64,000 bases of DNA from Saturnia japonica (Eukaryota; Arthropoda; Insecta; Lepidoptera; Saturniidae), in NCBI GenBank assembly GCA_033032175.1, contig JAVKPJ010000043.1:1-64000 (forward strand), in the 5' to 3' direction. Position 1 is the stretch's first letter, and each line of letters opens with the position of its first letter. Shown piece by piece: positions 40,361-51,151 of this stretch. A program made the translations under genes and the position numbers. The notes beneath the pieces are model-generated. The model was given only the letters and a program-made list of their open reading frames with translations. It made no database searches and had not been told where the DNA came from.

Positions 40361-42385
40361 GTGGAGAAACCCTTCATGGGTACACACCCGCCCGGGGGGA
40401 CGAGTGGTTATGTGAGACTCCTACTCACTAAAACTCCACGGTGTACCATCGGCCGCCATAGTGGGGCGCGCGGGCACTGCGGTTGCAATCTGCCGCAACG
40501 CCCCGGCGCTAAAGAGAGACAGTCTGGTACAACCCCAACTGTCTCCCAGACGGCTGAGCCAGTGCAATGGGAAGACGGGCCCCCCGACCCGTCTCCCCTG
40601 GTCCAGCAAGGACAGAGGAAAGAGGCGGTTAAACACCCCCACCTACTGCCCATCGTCTACGCTCAACCCCTAAGGGGGTCTTGGCGCTGCAGGCGCTCTC
40701 CCCGTCTTTTGGACGGGTGGCCTACATTTCGCTCCTCCCATGAAATGTTTCGCCTGCCTTCCGGCGTCGGCACACAGGGCACAGTGCAGCTTTGCAGCTG
40801 TGCACTCTTGCGCCTTGTGGCCAGGCTGTCCACAACGGAAGCAAAGGCCTCCCCTATCAACTGCCGAAGGGCATGTGGGCGGGTATGGCCCACGTCCAGA
40901 CACCTGAAACATCTCAAAGGCCCCCCTTGCAGGAGACGGACGCGTGCCATACTCCAGCCAACAAGGAGACGACCTAACTGCACCAATGTCCTGGCAGCGG
41001 CGACTGGGAGTGACAAGTGAATTGCGCCATTGCCTCTCCCGTAGGGACGTATCTCACCAGCCCTAATAAGGGTTGGCTCGCAACCGCCTTTAGCCGCCGC
41101 TGCCGCTACGACTTCATGCGCCGAGACGGAATCCTCCAATCCAATGATTCGGATGTCTGCTCTTTTAATGGGCCTCGCCACTGTGGCTACATCTGCCATA
41201 ATCTCACTTAGCTTTAGGGCTAATTGATCCGCCTGCTCTACTCCCCGGGCACCCGGTATCTCAATAATACGGCTGCCCGAGGCAGTACACCGAATAGATA
41301 TTTTATCGATCCCCAGGTCAGACAAAGGGAGACGGTCCCGTGCTCTAAGTAAAGCCTCACTATACGATAGCCCCTCCGCCACAGCCTCAGGCCGCAGTGC
41401 AAGGAGCACTGCAGCCGAGCGCGGTGCCGAAGGAAGCTTAGGCTTGGGCTTGGGCCCAGGCATTCCCTTATGTTTGGAAATCACCCCCGCAGTAGCCTTC
41501 AGATTCGATGAGGCCTTTTCCTTCTTTTTTCCGTCGCTTGGCTACGGTCGTCCATCCCGATCCAGCTCCAGCCTGATCTTGGGCAGGAGCAGCAGGCACG
41601 GCCTCCTGTGGATGGACTGTCGTCGTCACATCAGGGATGGGCATCGAAGCCTTAGGCTTTGCAGCTTTGGACCTCGCGGCCTTTCGTCCTACAGGTGAGA
41701 TCCAGAAGGACCAGGAGCCACCCTCTGTCCGCACCTAAGGGCGGGCGGGACCACTTCGGAGGGTGGAAGACGATCGTCCAGACGTGCGGATATCATCTCC
41801 CCTAACGACAGCCGGAGAGATCTCTCCATCCTGTCCATGTATCCATCTAGCACCTTGAGCAGTGTCTTTGGCAGGATATCTGTCACTTCGCTGGACAACT
41901 CCAGATCCACCTGCGGTGAAGCCTGAGGTAACACCTGTGGCAATGGTGACGGTGGACGGAGGTGGACACTCCACCCGAACACGTAACGACGCAAGTTCCG
42001 CCCTCAGCTCCTCGACTTCACGACGCAGCCTCCCCGTCTCACGGCGCAGGAGAAGATTCTCTGAAGTCACCGTGCGCGTAAGAGCGGTGGCCGTTACTTC
42101 TCGCAGAGTCCATGCTGCTTCTTTGAGCGATTTGATGTAGGTACCCTTGAGGTTGCCAGATCTTTTGGCAACCTCAAGGATCTCATCAACATTCTCCGTC
42201 GCAAGAGCCCTCAGACTATCAGGGTCGAGCAACTCAATTCCCTCGAGCACTCCTACATCGGCGCTTTCCGACGGCTCATCCTTGATCGGTGTGGCAATAG
42301 CACAGTCATGTGACCCACCGGCCTTTCCAGCTTTCGTTGCACGAGTCGAACCCTTGTCACGGGATCTCCCTCTCCCCGCTACCCC
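40316..42385 (-). mobile_element. G2: gag-only element, family C, 5'-truncated
   Basis: Poly(A) of 42 (40316-40357), family C 3' UTR, then ORF1 directly, with no ORF2 sequence between. The copy stops inside ORF1 at 42385, where it joins AACC. Its ORF1-to-3' UTR arrangement is the same as in G1 and G3, so the gag-only form is a lineage and not a one-off deletion. Confidence 0.86.
40670..42385 (-). pseudogene. G2 ORF1 fragment: gag-like, frameshifted and truncated
   Basis: The C-terminus is intact in one frame (40670-40912): CFRCGQPGHKAQEC and CALCADAGRQAKH, then a Pro-rich end at a TAG next to the 3' UTR. A shift near 40900 leads into 40663-41484 with LLALRPEA, IRIIGLEDS and the start of the first knuckle (RCFRCLDVGHTRP). 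Two more shifts near 41475 and 41715 reach the coiled-coil region with KRSGNLKGTYIKSLKEAA. The N-terminus is missing. Confidence 0.83.
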
Positions 42386-42422
42386 AACCTAACCTAACCT
42401 AACCTAACCTAACCTAACCTAA

Positions 42423-42424
<2 letters not shown>
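42386..42424 (-). repeat. Telomere repeat tract, 39 nt
   Basis: AACCT units ending in AACC between G2 and D1. Confidence 0.97.
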
Positions 42425-42487
<63 letters not shown>

Positions 42488-42762
42488 GTGGAGAAACCCA
42501 TCATGGGTACACACCCGCCCGGGGGGACGAGTGGTTATGTGAGACTCCTACTCACTAAAACTCCACGGTGTACCATCCGCCGCCATAGTGGGGCGACGCG
42601 GGCACTGCGCTGGCATTCTGCCGCGCCGCCCCGGCGGCCGGCCCGGCTGCACCGGGCCTCGGCCTAAATAGGAGACGGCTCAGTACACCCTAGCCGTCTC
42701 CTCCGTCCGCCGAGCCTGTGCAATGAGAAGACGGGCCCCCCGACCCGTCTCCTCTGGCTCGG

Positions 42763-43161
42763 CTAGGGTGGCGGGAGTTGGCGAATGAACCGCCTCCTCC
42801 TGCCACCCGTTCTTCTTTGTCGGAGAGGGCCGCTCAGGGGATCCCCCTCGCGTGCCCTCTCCGCAGCCTCCTTCTGCGAGATGACTTCCTCGCAGAAGGA
42901 GGCCATCGCCTTCCATACATTCTCGCTGCCGAGCATGGCTCTCACCACACTCGGCAGCGAGAGGTCTCTCCAACAGCTACGGCCAGAGTGCGGCGCTGCC
43001 CCACCCACGCAGCACACTCGGAGAGAGTGTGCTGCGCCGTGTCTTCTGCAGCCCCGCACTCGTGGCACGTAGTGTTCGGTTCCCTCCTGGCAATCTTGTG
43101 CAGGTACCATCCGAAACAACCATGTCCGGATAGCACCTGCACAAGTCTAAAGCTCAGGGAG
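42763..43161 (-). pseudogene. D1 ORF2 remnant: C-terminal knuckle region
   Basis: Matches the end of E7 ORF2: LVQVLSGHGCFGWYLHKIARREP, read in two parts because of a 1-nt shift near 42965, then CHECGAAEDTAQHTLSEC and a tail ending RRFIRQLPPP at the stop at 42763. Cut off from the RT domain and without a start codon, it is a relic. Confidence 0.82.
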
Positions 43162-45195
43162 ATACATCGCAATGCAGTTTGATTGCTGCACACTCTGCCG
43201 CCGCATGGCCGGACCCCCCGCACCTGTAGCACAGAGCGCTCCTGTCCTCCATCGCCACACACGTTGGGCGAGTGTGGCCCAGGCCCATACATTTGAAACA
43301 CCGCATGGGTTTCTCCTGCAGCGGATGGACCCGGGCCACACTCCATCCAATCAGGAGGCGCCCCATCTCTGCCAGTTTTCTGGCCTCAGCCACGGGGAGT
43401 GATATCTTGACCACTCCCCCCCTCCAATCTTGCCGGATGGGACCAACCTTCACCATGGAAGGCTCACATCCGGTCTTAGCGGCCACAGTGCAGACCACCT
43501 CCATCTGGTCGATCGTCTCATCGAGGCCAGTGAGCCGAAGCTCCGCACGCTTAATCGGTCTGGCGACAACAGCCACCCCTTCAAGCACTGACGTGAGCTG
43601 TGCAGCCAGACCCATCGCCTTGATCTCGCTCTCGGAGCCAGGTATCTCAATTAACCTGGCTCCTGTAGCTGTCGTGCGGAGCTTCAGCTCTTCTATCCCT
43701 AGGTCCGCCAACTTGACCGCTTCCCGCGCCTTTAGCACCGCAGCCGAGTAAGTCACCCCCTTCGCCACAGCCTCCGGCTGCAGCGTTAGAAGTACCGCAG
43801 CCGAGCGTGGCACAGAGGGCAACTTCGGCCCAGCCTTCTTTTTCGCCGCAGGAGTGGCTGCAGGCTTGGACGCAGATGCAGGCGCAGCTGGGGCCTTCTT
43901 CTTTTTTGGCCGCCGCGTTACAGTCACCCAGGTTTCTTCTCCTGCCTCAGAAGGATCCTGGGAACTGGTGATGCCCGGGAGCGCAGCCCACTCCACGCCC
44001 AGCGGCGTCGGTGTCGGAGGTGGAGATGGCCCCGATGTGTCCGCCCTACTGGATCCAACCTTCAAAACCGATCGGGGCCGTTTGGCCACCACCGACTTAG
44101 ACCCCGCACCAGGGCCAGCAAGTCTGGAGGGCCCAGGTGCATCATCAGACCTGGTTTCCTCGCCACGCCTTTTATCGCCCGCTAACGGTGGGCGGATGAT
44201 CTTTTTGGGAAGGAGGCGGCCATCCACCTCCAGGCTGTCAAACCTTGCGTCCAACACCTTCCCCATCGTGGAGTGGATGGCCTGAATCGACCCTTCCAAC
44301 CTCCCCACAGCTTCCGCCAGCGCCTTCTCCCATCCTCGGGAAGGCACCTCATCCTGCACCGGTTGAGGAGGAGGTGGAGGAGGCCGCATGATCTGCCTTG
44401 CTCCGGCTTCCCGTCGCCACGCGAGGACCTCTTTCTTGAGGTCTTCGACTTGCTGCCGGAGCACCCTCGTCTCTCTCCAAGACGAGCCGTCTCTCCACTC
44501 ACGGTGCGCTCCATGAGCGCATCGACCACCTCCTTAAGCTCCTTTGCCGCACCCTTGAGGGCTTTGATAGCGGATCCCTTCAAATTCCCCGAGGTGCGAC
44601 AAACCTCCAGGATGGTGCCCACACCACCCTCCGTGCGGGACTTCAGCGCCTCCGCGTCAAGGTTCTCCACACTAATGCACCCCTCAGGGACACCCTCACC
44701 CCCCACAAAAACAATTTCATCATCCGCGAAGCTTGCAACCTCAGTTCTTTCCTTAAGAAAGGAACCTTCGGGCGCACTTTTCTTCAAAATAGAGCGACCT
44801 GCGCTTCTTGAGCGACCCAAACCACGGGCAGCTCCCCTTCTCGCCGTGTTTTGCTTTGGAGGCTCGAGATCAGGATTCAGGAATTCCTCACCCAAATGCG
44901 TCCGCTTTCTGCCGTCAGCAGACCAGTTCTGAACGGTCAATCCTTCCAGGGCCAGATCTTTTTCCAGCACTACTATTGGTCCCTCAATTGTCCGTTTTGT
45001 ATTTGCCTGAGTCGTCCTTTCACTGGCATCAACAGTCCTTATTCTCGCCATGGTCGTCGTACTTTCATCAGAACGCAAAATTGTGCCCCCCCCAGAAAAC
45101 GTGGGGCAGCCCGAGCCAGGCTCGGGGAGGGATTCTCCAGCTCTTGAGGAGCTGGTACCCTCCTGGGGTAATTCTTTTTGAAACCTTGCCTTCAT
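43162..45195 (-). pseudogene. D1 ORF1: gag-like protein, one frameshift and lost third knuckle
   Basis: The ATG is at 45193-45195 (MKARFQKELPQEGT), with one module. The N-terminal half lies in one frame to about 44480, the rest in another (43154-44464). Regions in order: module, basic RGAARGLGRSRS, KTSGNLKGSAIKALKGAA-like coiled coil, Pro-rich PPPPPPQP, RRM-like LLTLQPEA and LRLTGLDE, then CFKCMGLGHTRPTC and CYRCGGSGHAAAEC. The third knuckle stops at KLHC, where the deletion joins ORF2 sequence and a stop follows. A short upstream ATG of three codons (45201-45203) precedes the start. Confidence 0.83.
45082..45174 (-). repeat. D1 single ORF1 module with two hairpins
   Basis: CCCGAGC (45110-45116) pairs with GCTCGGG (45120-45126), and CCAGCTC (45137-45143) with GAGCTGG. 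In E5, E6 and E10 the same stems use different bases. The block also codes for LPQEGT...FSGGG. Confidence 0.75.
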
Positions 45196-45560
45196 TTCTC
45201 CATTTTTCTCCACGTCCAGTTCGCAGTACGCCTGCCGGGATCAGTAAGAAACAACCGATCCCGCCAGCCGCTACCCGGAACTGGACCCTTGGGACTCAAA
45301 GTGAGTCCTCATCGGCCCCAGCCCGGTACTGGGTGTGCTGCTCACACGCCACACCCAGGAGTATTTATCGGCTCTCCAGCCTAGATCCGTAGTGTTCAGC
45401 GAGACAGGGTCACCTCGAGAAGGATGTGGCTCTTCACCACGCACTACGGTCTTGAGGTGGCAGGCTAGGCTCTCTCAAAAAGGAAAGAGCTGTATTACGC
45501 CTGTGGGTCCACCCCCTGCAGATCAGAGATACAAGTATCTCATCACGCCTGCTCGACCCC

Positions 45561-45562
45561 AA

Positions 45563-45564
<2 letters not shown>
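45561..45564 (-). repeat. Telomere remnant AACC, 4 nt
   Basis: Only AACC separates the D1 5' end from the poly(A) of E7. It still obeys the 5n+4 rule, with n = 0. Confidence 0.85.
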
Positions 45565-45618
<54 letters not shown>

Positions 45619-47709
45619 GTGGAGAAACCCATCATGGGTACACACCCGCCCGGGGGGACGAGTGGTTATGTGAGACTCCTACTCACTAAAACTCCACGGT
45701 GTACCATCCGCCGCCATAGTGGGGCGACGCGGGCACTGCGCTGGCATTCTGCCGCGCCGCCCCGGCGGCCGGCCCGGCTGCACCGGGCCTCGGCCTAAAT
45801 AGGAGACGGCTCAGTACACCCTAGCCGTCTCCTCCATCCGCCGAGCCTGTGCAATGAGAAGACGGGCCCCCCGACCCGTCTCCTCTGGCTCGGCTAGGGT
45901 GGCGGGAGTTGGCGAATGAACCGCCTCCTCCTGCCACCCGTTCTTCTTTGTCGGAGAGGGCCGCTCTGGGGATCCCCCTCGCGTGCCCTCTCCGCAGCCT
46001 CCTTCTGCGAGATGACTTCCTCGCAGAAGGAGGCCATCGCCTTCCATGCATTCTCGCTGCCGAGCATGGCTCTCACCACACTCGGCAGCGAGAGGTCTCC
46101 TCCAACAGCTACGGCCAGAGTGCGGCGCTGCCCCACCCACGCAGCACACTCGGAGAGAGTGTGCTGCGCCGTGTCTTCCTGCAGCCCCGCACTCGTGGCA
46201 CGTAGTGTTCGGTTCCCTCCTGGCAATCTTGTGCAGGTACCATCCGAAACAACCATGTCCGGATAGCACCTGCACAAGTCTAAAGCTCAGGGAGCCATGC
46301 TCCCTGGCGCACCAATCCCGGAGGACCGGGCGGACGGCGTCTATGGTATAACGCCCATAGCGCGCGTCCGCCAGGTCCTCCTCCCATCTCCTAGTGACCC
46401 CCTCCCGGGCCTCCCGCCGGACCCTGTCTACCTCTGTGGGAGCTGGAAGCTCCCCCAACGCTCTCCTCGCCGCCGTGAATTTGTACACGGCGGCGAGCAA
46501 CTCCGCCTCCAGCTCCCACGGCGGGGAGCCGGCAAGAACCATGGCCGCCCCCGCGGACACCGACCGGTACCCGCGGATGACCCTCAGCGCCACGACACGC
46601 TGCGTAGCACGCAACACGCGTCTGTTCGTGGCGCTAAGGGCATCCGACCAGATCGGTGCCCCGTAGACGGCCATGCTCCTCACTACTCGGCAAACAAGCG
46701 GCGACAGCTCGCGCCCGGCCCTCCCGAATTCGGAAGAAGCCGGCCGAGAGCCGCCGCCGCTCCCACTATCCGCGGTTCGAGCCCCTTAAAGTGGGACTCG
46801 AACCGCCAGCGTCCGTCCAGGATGAGGCCCAGATATTTCATCTGGGCCCCAACCCGGACCCTCACCCCCTCTACATTTATGTGGGCCCCAGGAGGCGGCC
46901 CACACCGAGGCCCATGAAAGAGTATGGCCTCGGTCTTCTCGGCCGCCACCCTGAGGCCCAACGCCTTTATGCGCCCGACCACGAGGGCAGTGCCCTCTGT
47001 GGCCAGGCGCGCCACCTCTTCAAAGGTCCCCCCCTGGGCCACGACGAGGGTGTCGTCCGCGTAGCAAAGCACCCGAATCCCCGAAGGGAGCGCTACGCGG
47101 AGCACCCAGTCGTAGCCCATGTTCCACAGGAGCGGCCCCAACACCGACCCCTGTGGAACACCGCACCCCACGTGCCGCCGAACCACATTGCCCCTCCCGT
47201 CCGTGGAGGCGACCTCCCTGCCCTGGAGGTAGTCCCCCAACAGCCGCCGCAGGTACGAGGGCACTCCGAAAAACCTGAGCGCCTCCCGTATAACACCATG
47301 CGGCAGACTGTTGAAGGCGTTTGGCGATGTCGATCGACACCGCCAACAACCTACCTCCCCCTCGGCCGCCTCCGCAGACCACTCCTTCAGGGTGGAGAGG
47401 GCGTCCAACGTTGAACGCCCTCTCCGGAAACCGAACTGCCGATCTGATAGCACCGGCCCAACTTCCGCCATGTGCCGGACGACACGAGACGCCAGAATAC
47501 GCTCCAGCATCTTCCCCGTGTCGTCCAGCAACACAAGGGGCCGGTACGAGGACGGGCAGTCCGGGGGGCGACCCTCCTTCCCGAGAAGGCAAAGTCGCCC
47601 CTTCTTCCAGAGCTTCGGGAACCGTCCAACCGACAGACATCGGTTGAACAGCTCCCGAAGCTCTCCCCCCATGTGGTCCAGCGCCACACTTAACAGCCGG
47701 CTCGACCCC
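45565..47709 (-). mobile_element. E7: truncated family C element with RT and an odd 5' end
   Basis: Poly(A) of 51 (45565-45615), 3' UTR like that of D1, ORF2 from the C-terminus back into the start of the RT domain. The copy then ends with GGGGTCGAGC on the - strand, the exact 10-nt terminus of full-length type A leaders, although leader, ORF1 and endonuclease are absent. It is the only source of family C RT in the window. Confidence 0.87.
45894..47709 (-). pseudogene. E7 ORF2 fragment: reverse transcriptase, frameshifted
   Basis: RT motifs SSYRPLVLLDD, QFGFRRGRST, GCGVPQGSVLGP, LCYADDTLV and KYLGLILD are in 46683-47711. The stretch that should read VSIDIANAFN, with the first catalytic Asp, is disturbed: VSIDIA is in another frame (47020-47640) and NAFN returns to the first, so two compensating 1-nt changes scramble about 10 residues. 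Another shift near 46683 separates the RT from the C-terminal part (45811-46683), and one inside the CHEC knuckle near 46175 moves the true end RRFIRQLPPP into a third frame. Not functional as read. Confidence 0.85.
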
Positions 47710-47721
47710 AACCTAACCTAA

Positions 47722-47723
<2 letters not shown>
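47710..47723 (-). repeat. Telomere repeat tract, 14 nt
   Basis: AACCTAACCTAACC between E7 and G3. Confidence 0.96.
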
Positions 47724-47789
<66 letters not shown>

Positions 47790-48743
47790 GTGGAGAAACC
47801 CGTCATGGGTACACACTCGCCCGGGGGGCCGAGTGGTTATGTGAGACTCCTACTCACTAAAACTCCACGGTGTACCATCGGCCGCCATAGTGGGACGCGC
47901 GGGCACTGCGGATGCAATCTGCCGCGACGCCCCGGCGGCCGGCCCCAGTCGGGCCCCGGCGCTATAGAGAGACAGTCTGGTACAACCCCAACTGTCTCCC
48001 AGACGGCTGAGCCAGTGCAATGGGAAGACGGGCCCCCCGACCCGTCTCCCCTTGGTTCAGCAATGGTGAAGGAAGGAGGCGAAAAACACTCCCTCCTAAC
48101 ACCCAACGTCTACGCTACCCCCCCTACGGATGTGGTGGTGCAGGCGGTGCCCTTCCTCTCTTTTCAGGGGGCCTACATTGGGCGCCCCCCATGTAGTGCC
48201 CCGCCGGCCTTCCGGCGTCGGCACACAAGGCGCAGTGCAGCTTTTCAGCAGTGCACGCTTGCGCCTTGTGGCCAGGCTCTCCGCATCGGAAGCACAGTGC
48301 TCCTCTATTGACCGCCGTTGATGGGCAGAGCGGACGCGTGTGGCCTACCTCCATGCAGCGGTAAACACCGCATGGGCCCACCCTCCAGGAGGCGCACACG
48401 AGCCGCACTCCACCCGACCAGGAGGCGACCCGCCTCCACCACCACCTTGGCAGCGGCTACAGGTAACGCAAGATGGACTGCGCCGCTGCCCCTGCCATAG
48501 GTGTTAATAGAGCCAGCCCTGATAAGAGCTGGCTCACAACTCCCCTTAGTCGCTGCAGCCGCAACGACTTCCTCCACCGAGACGGATTCATCCAGTCCTA
48601 TGACTCGGATATGGGCCCTTTTAACGGGCCGAGCCACCACAGCCAACCCCGACAACTCTTCCTGGAGGCGCTCCGCCAGCCTATCGGCCTGCTCCGAACT
48701 TTGATCCCCCCGAATCTCTATGATCCTGGATCCAGTGGCAGAG
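47724..48743 (-). mobile_element. G3: gag-only element, family C, 5'-truncated
   Basis: Poly(A) of 62 (47724-47785), then a 3' UTR closest to those of G1 and G2, then the C-terminal part of ORF1 up to the truncation at 48743 (GAG|AACC). No ORF2 sequence. Confidence 0.86.
48124..48743 (-). pseudogene. G3 ORF1 fragment: RRM-like region and zinc knuckles
   Basis: The 48305-48655 frame holds VARPVKRAHIRVIGLDES, the SLPVAAAK-like region and the start of the first knuckle (MRCLPLHGG, with a frame slip near 48360). The 48124-48408 frame continues with CFRCGEPGHKAQAC and CALCADAGRPAGH and ends in PPAPPHP at a stop beside the 3' UTR. It is the same C-terminus as in G2. Confidence 0.83.
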
Positions 48744-48783
48744 AACCTAACCTAACCTAACCTAACCTAACCTAACCTAACCT

Positions 48784-48786
<3 letters not shown>
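48744..48786 (-). repeat. Telomere repeat tract, 43 nt, off phase by one
   Basis: AACCT units ending in AAC, not AACC, before the poly(A) of N4. It is the only tract that breaks the 5n+4 rule. Confidence 0.96.
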
Positions 48787-48855
<69 letters not shown>

Positions 48856-49715
48856 TTTGGGAAAACCCATCATGGGTACCCGCCCGCCGCGGAGGACTGC
48901 AGACGGGTTATGTGGGACTGTACCCACTAAAAACCCAAACATCGCCTCCGAAGCGCTTGGCGTCGGGAGCACAGGAATCGCTTGCGCATTACTTCTGTGC
49001 CCACCGACAAGCGCTGCCCCCCCGAAGAGAGGCTCTCCCCACTGGGACGCCCATCACCGACCGCAGCCCCAGCCTCCGTTCAATTTTTTCACGAGGTTTT
49101 ATTCCTCGGTGATTTTTAAGGAGGTTTTCTTCCTCCGGGTTCAGGCCCACACGTCCACCAGAACCCGACGCCTGGTGATTTTTTAACGAGGTTGTCTTCC
49201 TCGGTGATTTTTTAACGAGGTTTTCTTCCTCCAGGCTCCGGCCCCGCAGGACCAGAACCCCGCCCTTGTAATTTTTTAAAGAGGTTGTCTTCCTCTCAAT
49301 TTTTTTGCGAGGTTTTCTTCCTCACGGTCGCAGAGGACAGGGAGAGCGGCACAACGAAACACCGACACGCCTCTTCCCCTGCGACCCCACCGCGTCCGCC
49401 ATTTTTAGCGACGGTGGCGACCCCGTCGAGGCCGCGGAAGATAGAGTGAGCGGCACAACGAAACACCGACACACCTCTCCCGCCGCGGCCTGTCTCCTTC
49501 AGCCGCGGTGCCTCCCATACGACACCGCGGCTCGCCTCAGCGGCGGTGGCGCCCATACACCACCGCAACCTACTGTTGGCCGCTTCGTCTGGGCTCTTAT
49601 GCCCAAAGCCCTGACTAGCAGCCCCGCCTGTGGGTTCCTCTTGGCTTCACCGTGGGGGACCAAGCCACGGTTACTAAGCCCCCCCGCCACGACAAGGCGG
49701 GAACCCTCCGGGGGG
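48787..49715 (-). mobile_element. N4: short non-autonomous telomeric retroelement
   Basis: 929 bp with the longest poly(A) in the window (67, 48787-48853). Six hairpin units (49089-49324), ends as in N1-N3, no gag or RT. The 63-codon frame is at 49499-49690. Confidence 0.88.
49632..49715 (-). ncRNA. Candidate HDV-like ribozyme at N4 5' end
   Basis: Same fold as N2, with six rather than seven C at the very 5' end, so P1 has six pairs. P2 is perfect. Confidence 0.58.
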
Positions 49716-49729
49716 AACCTAACCTAACC
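49716..49729 (-). repeat. Telomere repeat tract, 14 nt
   Basis: AACCTAACCTAACC between N4 and E8. Confidence 0.96.
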
Positions 49730-51137
49730 TTTTTTTTTTTTTTTTTTTTTTTACGTGGGGAAATCCTGCATGGATCCACCTCCCGAACCGGGCAGCTCGA
49801 AAGGGGTATGTCAGACTCTTACTGACTAAAACCCCACGGTGTTCCTCTTTCACCCATTTGGCCGGGGAGTAGGGACAGCTTACGCATTACTTCTACTCGC
49901 CCGACGGGTGTAGGCCCCTCATAAGGGGCCACCTTCAGCGGTCTGAGGGGTCAAGATGTGTGTGACACCCTCCGACGAACCTACGAGGGGCGCATCGAAC
50001 ACTGATGCGCCACGCCTCGGGCCTGTGCATTAGCTGCAAGGGCGAAGGACGTGCCCGCGTCCGACACCCGCAGGCCGTTTTTACGGCGGCCGGAGGTCAT
50101 TCCTGACCCTGCGCCGCCGGGTTCGTCGACCGCGGGAGGGGAGCTCTGACGTCTGCTCCCTCTCCCTCTCCGCCGCCTCCTTTGCAAGCATGACGTCCTC
50201 GCAGAATGAGGCGACGGAGTTCCACCCGCTCTCACTCGCAACCATGGATGAAACGACGGTCGGGAGTGAGAGATCGGGCCCTATAGCCGCGATGAGGTCG
50301 CGGCGTGACGAGTCCCATGCGGGACAGGCGGCCAGTGTGTGCTGCGCGTTATCGACCGCGCAGCCACAATGATGGCACCCAGTTGTTGGCTCTCGGCCTA
50401 TGCGACACAGGTAACTCCCGAAACATCCGTGTCCCGAGAGCACCTGCGTCAGCCGGAAGGTTAGGGTGCCGTGCCGCCTCCGTACCCATGCCGTCAAATG
50501 AGGCCTCACGGCCTCGACGGTCGTCACGCCGGCGCTGGGATGCTCCAGTCGTCGGTCCCACTCCGCCATGACCAGGATCTGGTGGAGCTCTGCCCTACGC
50601 GCCTCGATCTCACGAGGCGCAGGTCGAAATCCCCTCTCCAAGGCCTCCCCGCGCCACCTGTAGAGCGACGCGAGGGCTTCCGCCTCCAGATTCCATGGCG
50701 GACATCCGCCAATAGGGAGGCCGCCTCGAAGGAGATCGTGCGATATCCCCGGGCTGCTCTGACGGCCAGCGCCCTCTGCGGTTTGCGCAGAGCGGCGATA
50801 TTACGGGCCGCCAGGTTCCCAGCCCACACCGGGACCCCGTAAAGGGCCATGGACCGCACGATCCCCATGTAGAGCCTTCGGCAAGCGGAATTTGGACCCC
50901 CCAGGTTGGGCAACAGCCGCGCTAACGCGGCCGCAGCGCCCATAAGACGGGGGGTCAGCTGCCTGAAGTGCTCTACAAAGTCCCATCGGCTATCCAGAAC
51001 GAGTCCAAGATATTTCATATTGGACTGGATGCCGATTGGGACGCCTCCCACGATTATCTGGGACCCTCTCGGTGGCGCATTCCGAGGCCCATGGAAACAC
51101 AGAGCCTCAGATTTTTGCAGCGCCACATTTAGTCCCA
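49730..51137 (-). mobile_element. E8: 5'-truncated family A1 element
   Basis: 1.4 kb: poly(A) (49730-49752), the 3' UTR of E1/E2 type and the C-terminal third of ORF2. It is truncated at AGTCCCA (51131-51137). The next copy, E9, has the same truncation point and the same CACATTT for CACTTTT change just before it, so one of the pair derives from the other. Confidence 0.92.
50081..51137 (-). pseudogene. E8 ORF2 fragment: C-terminal part
   Basis: Begins at LGLNVALQKSEALCF, just after the YADD motif of the RT, and runs through KYLGLVLDSRW to the knuckle CHHCGCAVDNAQHTLAAC and the stop at 50081. One shift near 50700 (a missing base around the ASLLAGSPPW segment of E2, here ASLLADVRHG) divides it into 50524-51137 and 50081-50641. 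No catalytic residues remain. Confidence 0.88.
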
Positions 51138-51151
51138 AACCTAACCTAACC
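51138..51151 (-). repeat. Telomere repeat tract, 14 nt
   Basis: AACCTAACCTAACC between E8 and E9; the exact left border is uncertain by one A. Confidence 0.94.

Larger units (their letters stand above)
42425..45560 (-). mobile_element. D1: family C element with internal deletion of most of ORF2
   Basis: Poly(A) of 60 (42425-42484), family C 3' UTR, the last ~130 codons of ORF2, then ORF1 and a type A leader ending in GGGGTCGAGC at 45560. Comparison with E7 places the deletion join at 43161/43162: ORF2 sequence (SFRLVQVLSGHG) is fused to ORF1 within its third zinc knuckle. The endonuclease and RT are gone. It is an independent route to a gag-bearing, RT-less element, distinct from G1-G3. Confidence 0.87.

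Noticed and set aside
42425..42484. Long poly(T) runs as assembly gaps or sequencing artefacts
   Set aside because: Each is directly followed by a conserved 3' UTR and preceded by a telomere tract in phase, as expected for poly(A) tails; lengths may still be inexact.
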